Below, in pieces: positions 27,110 to 39,230 of a DNA stretch of 64,000 bases. Location: assembly GCF_000208745.1 (NCBI RefSeq), contig NC_030856.1, positions 139,573 to 203,572 of the forward strand. The letters are read 5' to 3'. Below the pieces are notes generated by a model. It made no database searches. It was not told where the DNA came from and saw only the letters and a program-made list of their open reading frames with translations. Source of the DNA: Theobroma cacao (Eukaryota; Streptophyta; Magnoliopsida; Malvales; Malvaceae). Positions within the stretch are counted from its first letter, which is position 1, and each line of letters starts with the position of its first letter. A program made the translations under genes and the position numbers.

Positions 27110-27830
27110 CAAGATATGATGAGCCATGGCTGGTACTTGCTCCTGTCTTGGTTTTCGCCCAGTAATAATAAGTATATCCAAGTTGACAACAGAAACATGC
27201 AGGATCATAGTAAGTTGGCTTCATTCCTTAGAATCTTCAATGTTAATAGTCTCAAATAAAGATGATGAAGGAGCTTGTATCGTGCTTTGCTTGACAATTA
27301 TGCAACTATTGTCTGAGGCTAGGATTTTCCATTACTTTGGTTTTTATGTATCCTTATTTCAAAACAATCCGCCCTCCTGATTCACTGCATGTGAAATTCG
27401 TCGGCCAAGCCAGCATTGGTAATAAATTAACCATCAACAACAAAAAACCACACAGTCACAGAAATGGTTTGGTTTTTCGATTTCGAATCGACTATTTATG
27501 AACTTTATTAATTGAAAAGATATTTGAATTTTATAAATATTAGATTAAAATTTAAAACTATTAATGTTCAAATATTTGTCTAAGTTGTTGATGCATGATT
27601 TCTTTGTTTAAAAAGTAAAATTCAAATCTCCCTTCTCTAATTTCAAAAATAAAAAATAAAAATGTTACCCTGCACTCTAATGCTCTAAACAATACCTACT
27701 AAATACTCAATCTCATTAAATTACTGACTTTTTATATTTTATAAGAATTACCTGAAGTCAATTTATTTACAGTTTCAACAAACCAGAAAGGAAGAAGAGA
27801 AAAAGGGAAAACTACCCAATAAACTAGTAC
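27110..27830. other. 3' flank of CML21-like gene and intergenic DNA
   Basis: No gene is supported. The first 250 bases are the presumed 3' untranslated region of the EF-hand gene. The rest is AT-rich. From about 27830 the 3' untranslated region of the KH gene on the other strand probably begins. Confidence 0.45.
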
Positions 27831-28373
27831 ACAGCACATTTACGAACAAAGAATTCCTTTTAATAACGTAATAATAATAATAATAACATCTAAGAGTGCG
27901 ATCTACAATTGGATTTTGATAATTCCAAACACTCCAGCCCCAAAAACAACATTCACTAACATAAAATCACCCTCACTTCTTCTGTAACCAAACCATACCT
28001 TTAACTCCCTCATATCAAAACTGTCATTGCAAGCTTTAAGACTATGACCTAATAATACAAGCACAATTTAGGGGGGCTGCGACTGCCCCAACCAAACTGC
28101 CTCAACCCACAGACATACAAATGCAAAAGCGCAAACCCTGACAACTCAGACACCTGCCCCTGACTGTGTAAATACTAGCTTTTAACCTTCTCCCAAACAC
28201 AAGATAAACACACTTTCATATAGAAACAAGTTAGAACTGGCACGCAACAGTGCCAGTGCCCCGACGGCAGTTGGAGGCATTGCCTGACACAGCAACACCT
28301 GCAATGTCCGGGAAACTGCTGCTTACGGCAGACACTAAGACACAAGCTCCAAAAGCCCACATGGAGGGATCCT

Positions 28374-31300
28374 TTACCCCCTAGTCTTTGCTCTCTTCAT
28401 ACCAAGGCTGTTGTGGAAGGGGGATACAGAACCAGACATGGGAGAACCTTCCTCACGAAGTGTACCATTCAGCATTGCTAGCTCTCGCAGCTGTTGTTTC
28501 TTGTAGAAATCCTGGGATTCATCCTATTTTTCAAACAAAAAAAAAAATCATGATACCCAATAAACACATAAATTAATATTTTCCGGAAAGAAGGACGTTT
28601 TACTCACCACAGGTTTAAGCAAATCTTCAAGTATCTCCCGTGCTTGCATCAGGCGAGCATCAACTATTTCAACAGGTAGTTCTCCCTCAACTAGGATATG
28701 AAGAGGTTCATTAAGATGTTCATACCCAGGCTTTCCTCTCATCATTTCTTCCTTAACAATTTTAAAAGATAACATTACTACATTTATATCCACATAAGAG
28801 AGACAGAGAATTTAGCATTCACCGGAAAGAACAGATAATTCAAGATCAGGTACACTTTCATCAAAATCTTTTTACTTTGAGCAGAGATTTTCCAAACTGG
28901 TTTAATGAGCAATAACTATTGAGAAACATGCGAAGAAAGGGATCATTACCCTAGCTGGATCCTTAATACTGCCCCGCCCTCTTATCAGGACACGACACTC
29001 TGTATTTGCTTCCACACGCTTAAGAGAGTTGCCCCTAGGACCAAGGAGGCGGCCAACAAAATTGTACTGCAACATTAACTTAGTTAGATGCTAAAAAAGA
29101 AAATTTCTAAAATCACTGTTAGGACAGGAGTTCATTCATACATTAGGGTATTTCTCGACAGGAATATCCACTCTGATCGTTCTCTTAACAATAAGACCAG
29201 AAGAGCTACCTTGAGAACTCAGCCAGTTCTGTGCCGAAGAGGGCTGTACTAATCCTGACATCTGCACCATAGTATTCCAGGTTTTGTTAAATAAACCATA
29301 GCAACAGATTAATGCAAATGTCTTCCATCGTATGGCACAGATAAAATTAGGAAAAAGAGGACTCATTCCTTAGGCAAGCACCAGGCATTCCCCAAAGACA
29401 TTTCATAACAAGTGCCTTGAACAGATCAAAAGATTTCATTCTGACAGAGAACATCCATAGAAGTAAACTGAAATTTGAGGACTACCAAGCCTAAAAACAG
29501 TAATATATGATTGTCCTGACGAATCTGGCCACTACGAACACACTCAACCATCAAGAAATTGGGATCAGATGAGACTATCTAAGCAGTTTCTAGGACACCG
29601 GGTAAGCTAGTATTTCCAAAACAGGTGACTGGAATCATGGAAACCACTTTGGGGGGATACAAAAAAAGGCTGTTCAGTTATTGAAGTCAGCACTAAAGTA
29701 CACAGTTCAGAGAATAGCCCTCTTCTCAGAACTCCTAATATGCGCTGTATCACACTCAATGATCCGCATTTCAGGCTTCCATCCTAACAGAAACTGTAGT
29801 TTTTTTTTTTTTAACAGAAACTGTAGTTTAACATATAAGATTGTGACAAACTGTCATCCCCTGCACATTTGATTTTATCTTGACAATGATAAAGGCCAGA
29901 GAAAACAATGAGTCATATAATTAGAAGCAACGGTCTGAAACATTTTTTAAGCTAAATCTAGTTTTCCGGACTTCTTGATGTTAGCCTCAGACTGCCTGTC
30001 ATAAGGGAAAGGACAATGCAAGCTACAAGTCAAATAAAGGTTAGGTTAGCATGAAATGTAAAATATTAAGTCAGCAATACCTCCAAAAGCAGTAAAATTA
30101 GATGGTAAAGAGTTATGTTAATGGTTAGTATCCATACTTCTGATTGAAACCGTGATGTCCATCCGTTCATATCGGCTCCTCCATTTGAAAATATTCCTCC
30201 AGAAGCCAGGGGGCTAGCTTGTTCAAGCCCACTTTGACCTAAAACTGATGCATTCCCCAACAGTGTGGTTACACGCAAAATTTCTGCTCCAAAAATGTCA
30301 TTTTCAAGAATAAGATGTACCAGTTAGCATTTGTTAAGAAATCAGTTAGCAGTCACCACAAAATGGAGAGACTACACGGAATGTTAATATTGTCAGTTAA
30401 ATATCAACTCTTCCTTCATAAAATAAGCTACTCTTCCAGTTGAATGCAAACTGGAATGAAATGAAAAGAAAGATGTGGTTAAACTGTATTTTGGTTTATT
30501 TATACATCAATAATAAGATGTCTACATATCTTCAAAAAGAATAATTTGACTGACTAGCTCACACAACCATAAATGAATCAAATCATCAGTTAGAATCTGA
30601 AATCATACAAGTGAAGAGAAAAAAATCACATCAAGCACTTAAAAAAAAACTATTTAATTGCATCACCACTGAAAATTTAGCACATTGTTGCATGACAATT
30701 TTGTACAATAAACAGAAGAAAGAGAAAACAAACAAGGCAACTAAGATCTCTCTCAATGAAATCTGAAAGAACTAAATCTTTCAAGCAAGTCCTCCAAGAT
30801 TTCTCAATTCCTTGAGAGACCTTGGGATCCACGTTATGATGATTTCAGTAAATTTAAAATATATTTTATGCTCTTATAGTTGGCAGTTTGGAAACATAAA
30901 CCCTTGAAGTATTACCAATTTTGTTTAAACCTACCATCGGCTGCTCCCCAAGATGTATACCGGTAGAACCATTAGCTATCTCTCTGTAACTCTTTCCTTC
31001 ATCACTGTTAGTGAGGTTCAGAAACTTCCTTTTTCTTCCATTCTCTTATTTTCTCTTAGGACTGCACTAGCAACCTCTTTTTTCTTCTTTAGCCTTTCCT
31101 TCCATCGCTAAGATATGCCTAACTCTCCAGTGCAACATAGATGAGCTATCAAGGTTCATGTAAGATTCATCCTATTGGTTTATGAAACTAATTTAGAACC
31201 ATTGTTTTCTGCTATATTTTTGTAGCTCTACCAGAAAAAAATTGAAAATGTAAGCAAGCCTTTCATTGAGGATTGAAATCCTATTGGTTTTTGAAAGTAA

Positions 31301-32357
31301 TTTAGTCAATGAATTAGCTCTAGCTTCAGCTTTTGACAGGAGATTTAGTAATGAAGTTAGCGTTACCCGTTAGATCCCTAATTAGCATTTCTACATCAGT
31401 TACTTGTCAAGTCAGTATTTGAGGGTTAACTTTTACCTTTAAGTTGTTAATTTTCTTTTAATGGAAACAAATCGGGGGAAGGGGGGCAGATAATGTTCTG
31501 GATGAACGATCCTTTCACGAGAAAGATGATTGCTGTTTTGAAAAACTCACCCTGGTTCAACAATCGATAGGTATGTGGAAGCACTGGCATGAATGGACTA
31601 AGCTTGTGACGCTCTGCCAGTAACTCGGAGAGGTATCTGCAAAAAAGAAAATGGCAACCATCAGCCAACTTTGGATTAACACATCTAAACAAAAGAATCA
31701 TCTCCAACTACCGGTCAATGGAGATATCAAAATTACAGAGTCATCTAAGAGTGTCACATACAATTCCCAGTTATTTAGCTTGGATTCAATACACCTACTT
31801 CCAGATCGCATCTTAAACCTCAAAAAACCTTAGATACAACACAATGAAAGCATCAACGCACTATAAATTCACCGACGCATAAAATCTGAACTGATCTGTT
31901 AGAACAATCATAACATCGTCAGAAACTTAGAACGAAAAGCATAATCAGCTAAAAAATGAATCGATCGATCACTAGATCTTGAAAATTCCAGCAGAATTCA
32001 ACTAAGAAAACAAGTTCCACAGTGAGCAAAGCATCTTTAACCAAAATACAAAGATCGCAGTCAAGATCAGTACAGTAACACAGAAACAGCAAAAAACAAA
32101 GAGATAACCAAACATCCAGTACGATCGAAACCAAAGACAAGTATAAAACCAAAGATCGCAAGGCGTTTGAATAAAAAATTAACGCGGGAGACGAGAAAAA
32201 CAATAAAAAAAAGAACATACTTCTCTTGGTCGAGGAAGGCGGCAGAGGAAGCTGCGGCGGCAGCAGAACGAAGGCCAGAGAGATGAGGAGAGTGAGGGGC
32301 GGAAGGCGAGGGAGAGTAGGCCATGTACCTGCCTCCGCCACCTCCCGATGAAGTCAT
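28374..32357 (-). CDS. STAR/Quaking-type KH-domain RNA-binding protein
   Basis: Seven exons (32357-32221, 31636-31551, 30283-30138, 29261-29142, 29066-28950, 28751-28608, 28523-28374) give 299 residues. The N-terminus is Gly/Ser/Ala-rich. A STAR N-terminal segment ([20 protein letters not shown]) follows. The KH domain spans about residues 145-250, with the RNA-binding [15 protein letters not shown] loop starting near residue 168, then a C-terminal helix [13 protein letters not shown] proteins bind single-stranded RNA and act in splicing, stability or translation; related plant proteins include the flowering regulator SPIN1. The gene corresponds in position to Arabidopsis At5g56140 / At4g26480. 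Intron 2 is long (about 1.27 kb). The leader carries a (GGT)n run. No nuclear localisation signal was identified with certainty, though the tail ends MKRAKTRG. Confidence 0.94.
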
Positions 32358-32386
32358 GACTGAAAGAGAAAGGTGCAACACGGTGA

Positions 32387-32406
32387 CGGTGGTGGTGGTG
32401 GTGGTA
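32387..32406. repeat. (GGT)n trinucleotide repeat in KH-gene leader
   Basis: A run of GGT on the plus strand (ACC on the sense strand of the KH gene) lies 30-50 bases before its start codon. It falls in the presumed 5' untranslated region. Confidence 0.7.
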
Positions 32407-32981
32407 GTTGTTGTTATATAGTTTCCTTTTTTGGTTTTTGTTTATTGTATGTAAAATATAAGTAAAGAAAAAAGTAGTGCCAGGTAATACTTATACGTGT
32501 GAAGTGTAAATAAAATAAAAAATAATAATTACAAAAAAAGGAATGGAGAGGAAGAGAAGAGGGGAGCGCTGTGCATCAGTGTGTGGTGCGTGCTCTCTCG
32601 TTTCTTTATCCGATGCGTCGGTGCAAATGTTTTTTCCTTTTATACCTCTCTTCTTCATATTTTTATTTTATTTTTTATTTATTAGAGGCAGGTGGGTGTA
32701 ATGATCTTTTACTTGCTTTTACTGCTGGCAAAGTTGACTGTAATTTTTTTTTCCTTAAGAAAACAAAATGGCCTTTTCTGTTTTTCTTTATTTACTTTAC
32801 CAATAATATTAATTAAGCATTAATGTTAGATTGTTTAAGTCAAACTTTATAATTAATGACAACAAGGTCGTTTGCTTACAAAAAAAATGCTACAAATTAT
32901 GAAGATAATCATGAATATTAAAGTGTGTTTGGTACATAAAATGATAGACAGACTATAGGATAATAAATTGTAAAATAAGTT

Positions 32982-33301
32982 ATGCTTGAATAATTGTATA
33001 TATATACATATGTTGCTTCCGTTTCTTTCTTCTTCTTTTTTTGTCTTTTTTTCTGTTTCAAAATGTCCGAAATGAAGTTCTTTCTCCATTTTTTAAATAC
33101 GCTTGAACAATTATATCTAAATATATAAATATTCCTTTCGTTTTTTTTGCCCCTTTTTCCTTTTAACAATATCCCAGCAAAGAAGTTCTTTCTACATTTT
33201 TAGATACCTAATGCTTGAATGATTACATACACATATATTCCTTCTTTCATTTTTTTCTCAAAATGTTTTGAAATAAAATTATTTTCCCTTTTAAATACCA
33301 A
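32982..33301. repeat. Three imperfect tandem units of about 90-118 bases
   Basis: Units begin at 32982, about 33099 and 33211. Each starts with a GCTTGAA(T/C)-(A/G)ATTA/GTAT-type block, passes through a T-rich ATTCCTT(T/C)-(C/T)TTT block, then reaches GAA(A/G)TTCTTTCT-like sequence and ends in ATACC or similar. The units are diverged, so this is an old local duplication in non-genic AT-rich DNA. Confidence 0.6.
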
Positions 33302-33548
33302 ATTTTCATATTTTTCCTATACTATAAATTTACTTTTCATATTAAAAAGCACTAAACACTTATATTAAATTTTTTCAAAAAAATTTTAAGATAAATGATA
33401 TCAAAATCAAAATTTTACCAAAAGAGTATATATATTTATTTAAGTATAAATTATATAAATATATAATCGGATAAAATACCTTAATTCCTTAAATTTAGCT
33501 ATAATTTCATAAAAGTTTATTGATATTTGAAATGGATAATCTGCTTCG

Positions 33549-34366
33549 AAAGAATATTTTTTGCTGGACATATAAGTCCAACTGTTAATCGATCATTAAT
33601 GTTTTCATTAATTTGATGACATGATAATATTTCTTAAACAACATTTCATTAATTCTAAAAAGTACTACAATATATTTTCATTTTTTAAATTTTTTTCTCT
33701 TATTCAAAAAAAAAAACTTTTTTACCTACCTCTTATCGATCGGCCACTCCGCCGTCGAATTCAATCGGAGAGTACTAGATTTAATCAGATCGTGCTCCTT
33801 TAAAAAGATTTAGTCGAATCTGACATTCCATAACCAATTCCGGTTGTAAAGTGATTGGTTGGTGTAAAGGAACACTATCGCCGACTTGAGAGAAAGGAAT
33901 ATAGTTAAAAATGATGAAATGTTTGCATGTTAATGTCGTTTATATGTTTGAGATGAATTGTTATTTTTGAATGCTAATAGATTCTCATGAAATTATGAAA
34001 CTTAAATGTATATTTTATCTTATATTTTAAAAAAAAGATAACATATACTAAATTTTTTACTTCTGATCATAATTACACGTGAGTCCATTAGTTTTCAAAA
34101 TAAATATTTTGTTTTTAAAGAATATTTTCGCTTGACACATAAATCTCGTTAATTAACGATTAGTATTTTTATTAATTTGATGACATGGTAATATTTTTAA
34201 GATAATTTTATTAATTATTAATTTTAAAATTTATTATTATATAAATTATAATTTTTTATTTAAAATTATTTTTAAGGGGTTTAGGGAAATTTAGTCAAAT
34301 CTGACATTCTATGGTCAGATTCAATGACAAGGTGATGGACCAGTGTAAGAGATATTGTTGGCTAGC
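33549..34366. repeat. Two diverged copies of one dispersed repeat
   Basis: Copy A (33549-33890) and copy B (34117-34366) share ordered blocks. They are an AAAGAATATTTT start; a GACA(T/C)ATAA block; TTAATTTGATGACATG(A/G)TAAT; then, after a spacer of different length, TTTAGTC(G/A)AATCTGACATTC; and a closing block near CAGTGTAAGAG / TGGTGTAAAGGA. Copy A has about 90 extra bases in the middle. The family looks like a decayed short transposon or a piece of one. No coding capacity is present. Confidence 0.65.
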
Positions 34367-34440
34367 ATAAAAAAAAAAAGATATTTTAAATACTTTATAT
34401 TTAGACATTATCACCTTTTACATATGAAAAACAAAGTGCA

Positions 34441-35554
34441 CGTTTGGTAAGTTATTCCCTATCTATTCTCATGTTTTTACTCTACCTTCGTTTGGTACAC
34501 CAATGGCACAAAGAATAGCTATTATCTAGTAATAACTATTATTTAAAATGGGATAAAACTCAAGCATAATTACACCCGATCTTTCTCATGGGTTTTGTTA
34601 TTTCATGACTGAGGAAATAATCAAAATTGATAAAACTAAAATACCCCTTATAACTTAAAAATATTACAACCTTAGACCTATAAATATTTTTTTCTCTTCT
34701 CATTTTCCCTTATTCTTTCTCTCTTTTCTCATGTTATTTCCTCTCTCATTTTCTCTCTAACTGGCACTCAACACCGGGGATGACGTTAGAGGCGGCAGCA
34801 GCCGTGACAGCGATTTCACTACCGAATATGGTCGAAAAGTGTAGATCTAGTCATTTTTAATAAGATTCAACCGAGATCCAACCAGATCTGGCACTCAACG
34901 GCCAGATCTGGCCGCGGGAAGCACTGGATCTGGTGCTTCCCGACCAGATCCCACGGTTAGATCTGGCACTCCAAAGCCAAATCCAACCATTGGGAAGCAC
35001 CGATCTGGTGTTGTAGTGGCTAGATCCGGCCACATGGTGCTCCAGATTGACATTTTATTACATCGGTCGCCTTTTTGGCAATCTGCCCATGAAGAAGAAA
35101 AAAGTAAAAAGGAAAAAAATAGAATAAAAAAGTAAAAAATTTGTAAATTTTTTAAAATATTAATATTTTTATATATAATTAAATCATTNTATTAATATTA
35201 ATATTTAAATATATTAAAATTAATAATATATTAAATTTTTAATGAATATAAAAATAAAATTATTATATATTATTAATATTTTAACTAAATTATAAATTAT
35301 TAATATTTAAAAAATAAATAAAGATAAATAATCATATATATATAATAAAAGATATTTTTATCTTTTTAATTTTTTATTCTTTTCTTATTTCAAAGTTATT
35401 ATTATCAGTTAAATACTGTAATAAGTCATAATAATTATTCCTATTCTATTCTATTCGTCATACCAAATTATATAATACTTATTCTATTTTCACATTTTTC
35501 TATTCCAATGTAATAGTTATTTTATTTTATTTTTATATATTTCGTGAACTAAAC
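34441..35554. mobile_element. Probable non-autonomous DNA transposon with inverted ends
   Basis: The left end reads CGTTTGGTAAGTTATT and the right end, on the opposite strand, reads TGTTTAGTTCACGAAAT. Subterminal blocks also match in inverted orientation: TTTGGTACACCAATGG...TAACTATTATT near 34490-34555, against TTTGGTATGACGAATAG...ATTATTATGAC on the reverse of 35411-35470. Ends starting with GTTTGG and rich in ATTCTATTCC-like sequence are common in plant MITE-type elements. No transposase frame is present and no target-site duplication could be fixed. The centre contains a GATCTGG-rich insert and a single N at 35189. Confidence 0.5.
34870..35050. repeat. GATCTGG-rich segment with a 10-base-pair palindrome
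   Basis: This GC-rich patch inside AT-rich DNA repeats GATCTGG or its complement-like variants (GATCCGG, CCAGATC) about eight times. It also repeats GCACTC and GGGAAGCAC. GGGAAGCAC at 34916-34924 pairs perfectly with GTGCTTCCC at 34933-34941 across an eight-base loop, and one flanking C-G pair extends the stem. It is probably internal sequence of the surrounding mobile element. Confidence 0.65.
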
Positions 35555-35724
35555 ATATTCATAATGTTTTTTTTTTTAAACTAATAGTTACGAGGGCTTA
35601 AAGGAATAGTGTTTTATTTAAAATATTATTATAATAATAGTTAAAAACAATAGGAAATGGGAAATTTTAAAGCATATATTCCCCTGCTAAAACCCCAGAG
35701 CCAGAATTGCAGGGAGGAAGAGAG

Positions 35725-38226
35725 ATGGAGGAGAAGATTCCCTTCAAGAATCTCAGTAGCAGAGAGTATCAAGGTCATAAAAAGAAGGTAACTTTTCCTT
35801 TTTATTTCTTTTACCTCTCCTGTTTGAATCTTTGATTGCGTTGTTTCTCTTGTTGTTTGATTATAGTGAGTTGATTTGTTTTCGTTTTGTCCATTGAAAG
35901 GTGCATTCGGTGGCCTGGAATTGCACGGGCACCAAGCTTGCTTCCGGTTCTGTCGATCAAACAGCTCGGGTTTGGCATATTGAGCCTCACGGTCATGTAA
36001 AGACCTTCTTTTTCTAATCTTCTGAGTGAAAGCTCTTACTTTTGCATTGGTCAACGTGTTTTTCTCTTTTTTTCCCTCTTCTGGGTGGCTATTTATCAGA
36101 ACACTAATGTAGAGCAGTTTTCTTTGCTGGTTTTGATACCTTCGATGTTAGAATTTAATAACGCTCTGTTGCTAATGGTGATTTGCTATTTTCTGGTGCA
36201 GGGTAAGGCTAAAGATATTGAATTGAAGGGTCACACCGATAGTGTGGATCAATTATGTTGGGACCCTAAGCATGCTGATCTCATAGCAACTGCATCTGGT
36301 GACAAGACTGTTCGCTTGTGGGATGCTCGCAGTAAGTGAATGCTCTTTTGCATTATTGTTTAGAGCCTAGAGGGCTGAAGAGGGAAGGGAAAGACAACTA
36401 AAGTTTGTACAGTTCAGTCTTAATTCTTATGTTTAATATTATGGACACTTCATTGAATCTGAATGAAAGCTCCCTGTTGGAGGCTGACTAAATTAACAGT
36501 TATGAAGACACCTAGTTGCTTAACCATTAGATGGGTGTTTACTTTTGCTTGCTTCGGCTTTTGCAGGTGGAAAGTGCTCACAGCAAGCAGAACTTAGTGG
36601 GGAGAATATAAACATCACTTATAAACCTGATGGGACACATATTGCTGTTGGTAATAGGGTATGTCCTACTGTCTTATGTCACTTGGAGCACTTCAGCTCA
36701 TCTGCAACTTGGAACTTTTTACATGTACTCAACTCTGAGTAGCAGTAGGGCAGTTTCTGTTGCATTATTTCATCAGTCATTGATCTTACTCTGTTTTATT
36801 TTACTGTAGGATGATGAATTAACAATATTGGATGTTCGAAAATTTAAGCCAATGCACAGGCGCAAGTTCAGTTATGAGGTATTGTTATATTGTTGGACCT
36901 AATGGCTTATCGTATGAAGGTTGAAATTTGATATCTAAGCTGTATAATTAAACAGATGAATAAATTTTCTGATATGCAAATCGAGTGATTGAGTCATACA
37001 CTTTGAGTCATACACTTCTTTTTCCAGGTAAATGAAATTGCTTGGAACATGACAGGAGATATGTTCTTTTTGACGACTGGAAATGGTTAGAACAATTTCT
37101 AAGTTAGCAATTATGCTTCTTCTTTGATCCTAAATTGTTTATTATTACTCCATAAATTGTATGGTGTTTTTGTTCTTGATTTTGTAGTATGTGTTGATTG
37201 TTCTTCTCAGGTACTGTTGAAGTACTCGCATACCCGTCGCTTAGACCAGTTGACACCCTCATGGCTCACACGGCTGGTTGCTACTGCATTGCAATTGATC
37301 CAACAGGAAGGTTTGGTTTAAATCTGTCTCAGTTTTTAAGCTTTGTTGCACCATGTCATTGTTGGTTGCCCGCCCTCATATATATATGCATACATCATGT
37401 AGGAGCCACTCTGGATCTATATACTAGAATCTATCCCTTTAGGATTTATATATTTGTCACTACTTTCGTACACATTAGATCATATTTTTGTTCTTTATAT
37501 TTTAATTTAAGGTAATTTGTTTCCAATAAATCCATTACACTTTTGTGGTAGATATTTTGCTGTTGGAAGTGCTGATTCCTTAGTCAGCCTCTGGGATATA
37601 TCAGAGATGCTTTGCGTGCGAACATTTACAAAGCTCGAGTAAGTTTCACTTAAATTTACACCTTTATATTTTAATTCCCTGATCTGATATATCTGGACTA
37701 TTATGTATTTGAGGTTGGGGCTTTAATCATGTTTGCCATGGGCATGAAATGACCATTTGAGTTCCTGCAGATGGCCTGTCCGGACAATAAGCTTCAATTC
37801 CACGGGGGACTATATTGCTTCTGCCAGTGAAGATCTATTTATTGATATAGTATGTCTTGATTGGACTTCCTTACATTGGCTCTTCTTTCTTTTGAAAATA
37901 GGTTTCATCTGTAGGATAGGTCTATAAAGCATTTAGTTAAATTCTTCATGTTTATGCTATTGTCTGATGAAACAGTCTAATGTTCACACTGGACGAACTG
38001 TGCACCAAATTCCTTGCCGAGCTGCCATGAATAGCGTGGAATGGAATCCAAAATACAATTTACTTGCTTATGCTGGAGATGACAAGAACAAATATTCAGC
38101 CGATGAAGGTGCAATGATATCCATTATTATGGAGATAATATTTTGTCATAGATGGAAATGATTCCTTACTGTCTTGTTTCTTCTTTTGCAGGTGTATTTC
38201 GGATATTTGGCTTCGAGAGCAGTTAA
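35725..38226 (+). CDS. THO3: THO complex subunit 3 (TEX1), WD40 protein
   Basis: Eleven exons (35725-35787, 35901-35996, 36202-36331, 36567-36658, 36810-36878, 37028-37085, 37211-37310, 37552-37638, 37771-37849, 37976-38108, 38192-38226) give 313 residues, the usual length. The protein is a WD40 beta-propeller. The clearest repeat is LKGHTDSVDQLCWDPKHADL followed by TASGDKTVRLWDARS. THO3/TEX1 belongs to the THO/TREX complex, which couples transcription to mRNA export in the nucleus and, in plants, supports small-RNA production. The start ATG is followed by MEEKIPFKNLSSREYQGHKKK, matching the family. A polyadenylation signal, AATAAA, occurs near 38335. The gene is in the position of Arabidopsis At5g56130. 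Confidence 0.95.
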
Positions 38227-38399
38227 TGAAGCAGTAGTTCTAGTTGGAATATTTACCATTTTCTCCACAAACCAAGTATTAGTAACTTATGTATTTGTGA
38301 ATTAATGTTGTAAAACTTGATTATTGTTTTATCCAATAAATGGATTTGAATTTCCATATTGTTTCTTTTCTTATTGTACTGTCTATTGGCACCATGGTC

Positions 38400-39230
38400 T
38401 AATGCATTCATTCAAGTGGAAATTCAGACGAGAAATGAATAAAGAACAAAATAGAAAGAAGGAGAATGAAGACTGATTTTTTATTTGACTTGAATAGAAC
38501 TTCTTGTACAGCTTAAACTGAGCACACAAGTAGTGTTGCTAATGAGACCTCAAAACCATCCCAAGAAATATGATACTAGAATCTCTGATGGGCTGTACAG
38601 AATGTTGCAAAATCTTCTAATGGTTCCTTTCATCAACAATTCCACACTCAGGGGATAGAGCTTCGGGCACAAAAGTTTAAATGTAAGTCTGGCCTAGGAT
38701 GAAGTGTTTGAGCTCTGAAACTAAGGAATCGAAGTTATCATCTCAGACTCCATAAGGTCACCCAAGCGCCTCTGCAACACTGTAGCATTCAGTGAACCTG
38801 TTCTTGATTTATCTGCTAGTCATGGAGTTCCCGAGTCACAGTTCATAGCTCCAGAAGGTTATCTAATCATAATCGGACCAAGATGCTTCATCCCCAATGA
38901 AGACCTCAAGTGGGATTCAGCCATATCACAGTTCTCCAATGAAAACACAGGAGAGATCTGCAGACCTCTATGAAGAAATGAATTGGAATCAGATACGAGC
39001 AGAACCTCTATTTGGATATTGAAATTTTCTCCAAGGATTGGCAGTGCAGTTTACCTTTACTCATGTTGATCAATCATATATCATTGATAATTGTTTTCTG
39101 CTGCAATCTTCAACTAAACAACCTGCAAAGATCGTTTCCGTTATAAATGATCTCGGAGAAGAACTTATTGTCATTTTCTCTTCTATTTGATTTGAATCTA
39201 ATAGCTGCTGACATTACCTTCAACTTTCGT
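38400..39230. other. 3' flank shared by THO3 and the small membrane protein gene
   Basis: No coding frame is supported. Given the convergent arrangement, the region probably holds the 3' untranslated region of the minus-strand membrane-protein gene (from 39230 leftwards) and the end of the THO3 transcript. Confidence 0.4.

Noticed and set aside
35641..36054. 137-codon minus-strand frame over the start of THO3
   Set aside because: It is a shadow of THO3 exons 1-2 and the intron between; the plus-strand protein is clearly conserved.
38697..38720. TGAAGTGTTTGAGCTCTGAA resembling miR395
   Set aside because: Only the first half matches, and no hairpin partner was found; it lies in a presumed 3' untranslated region.
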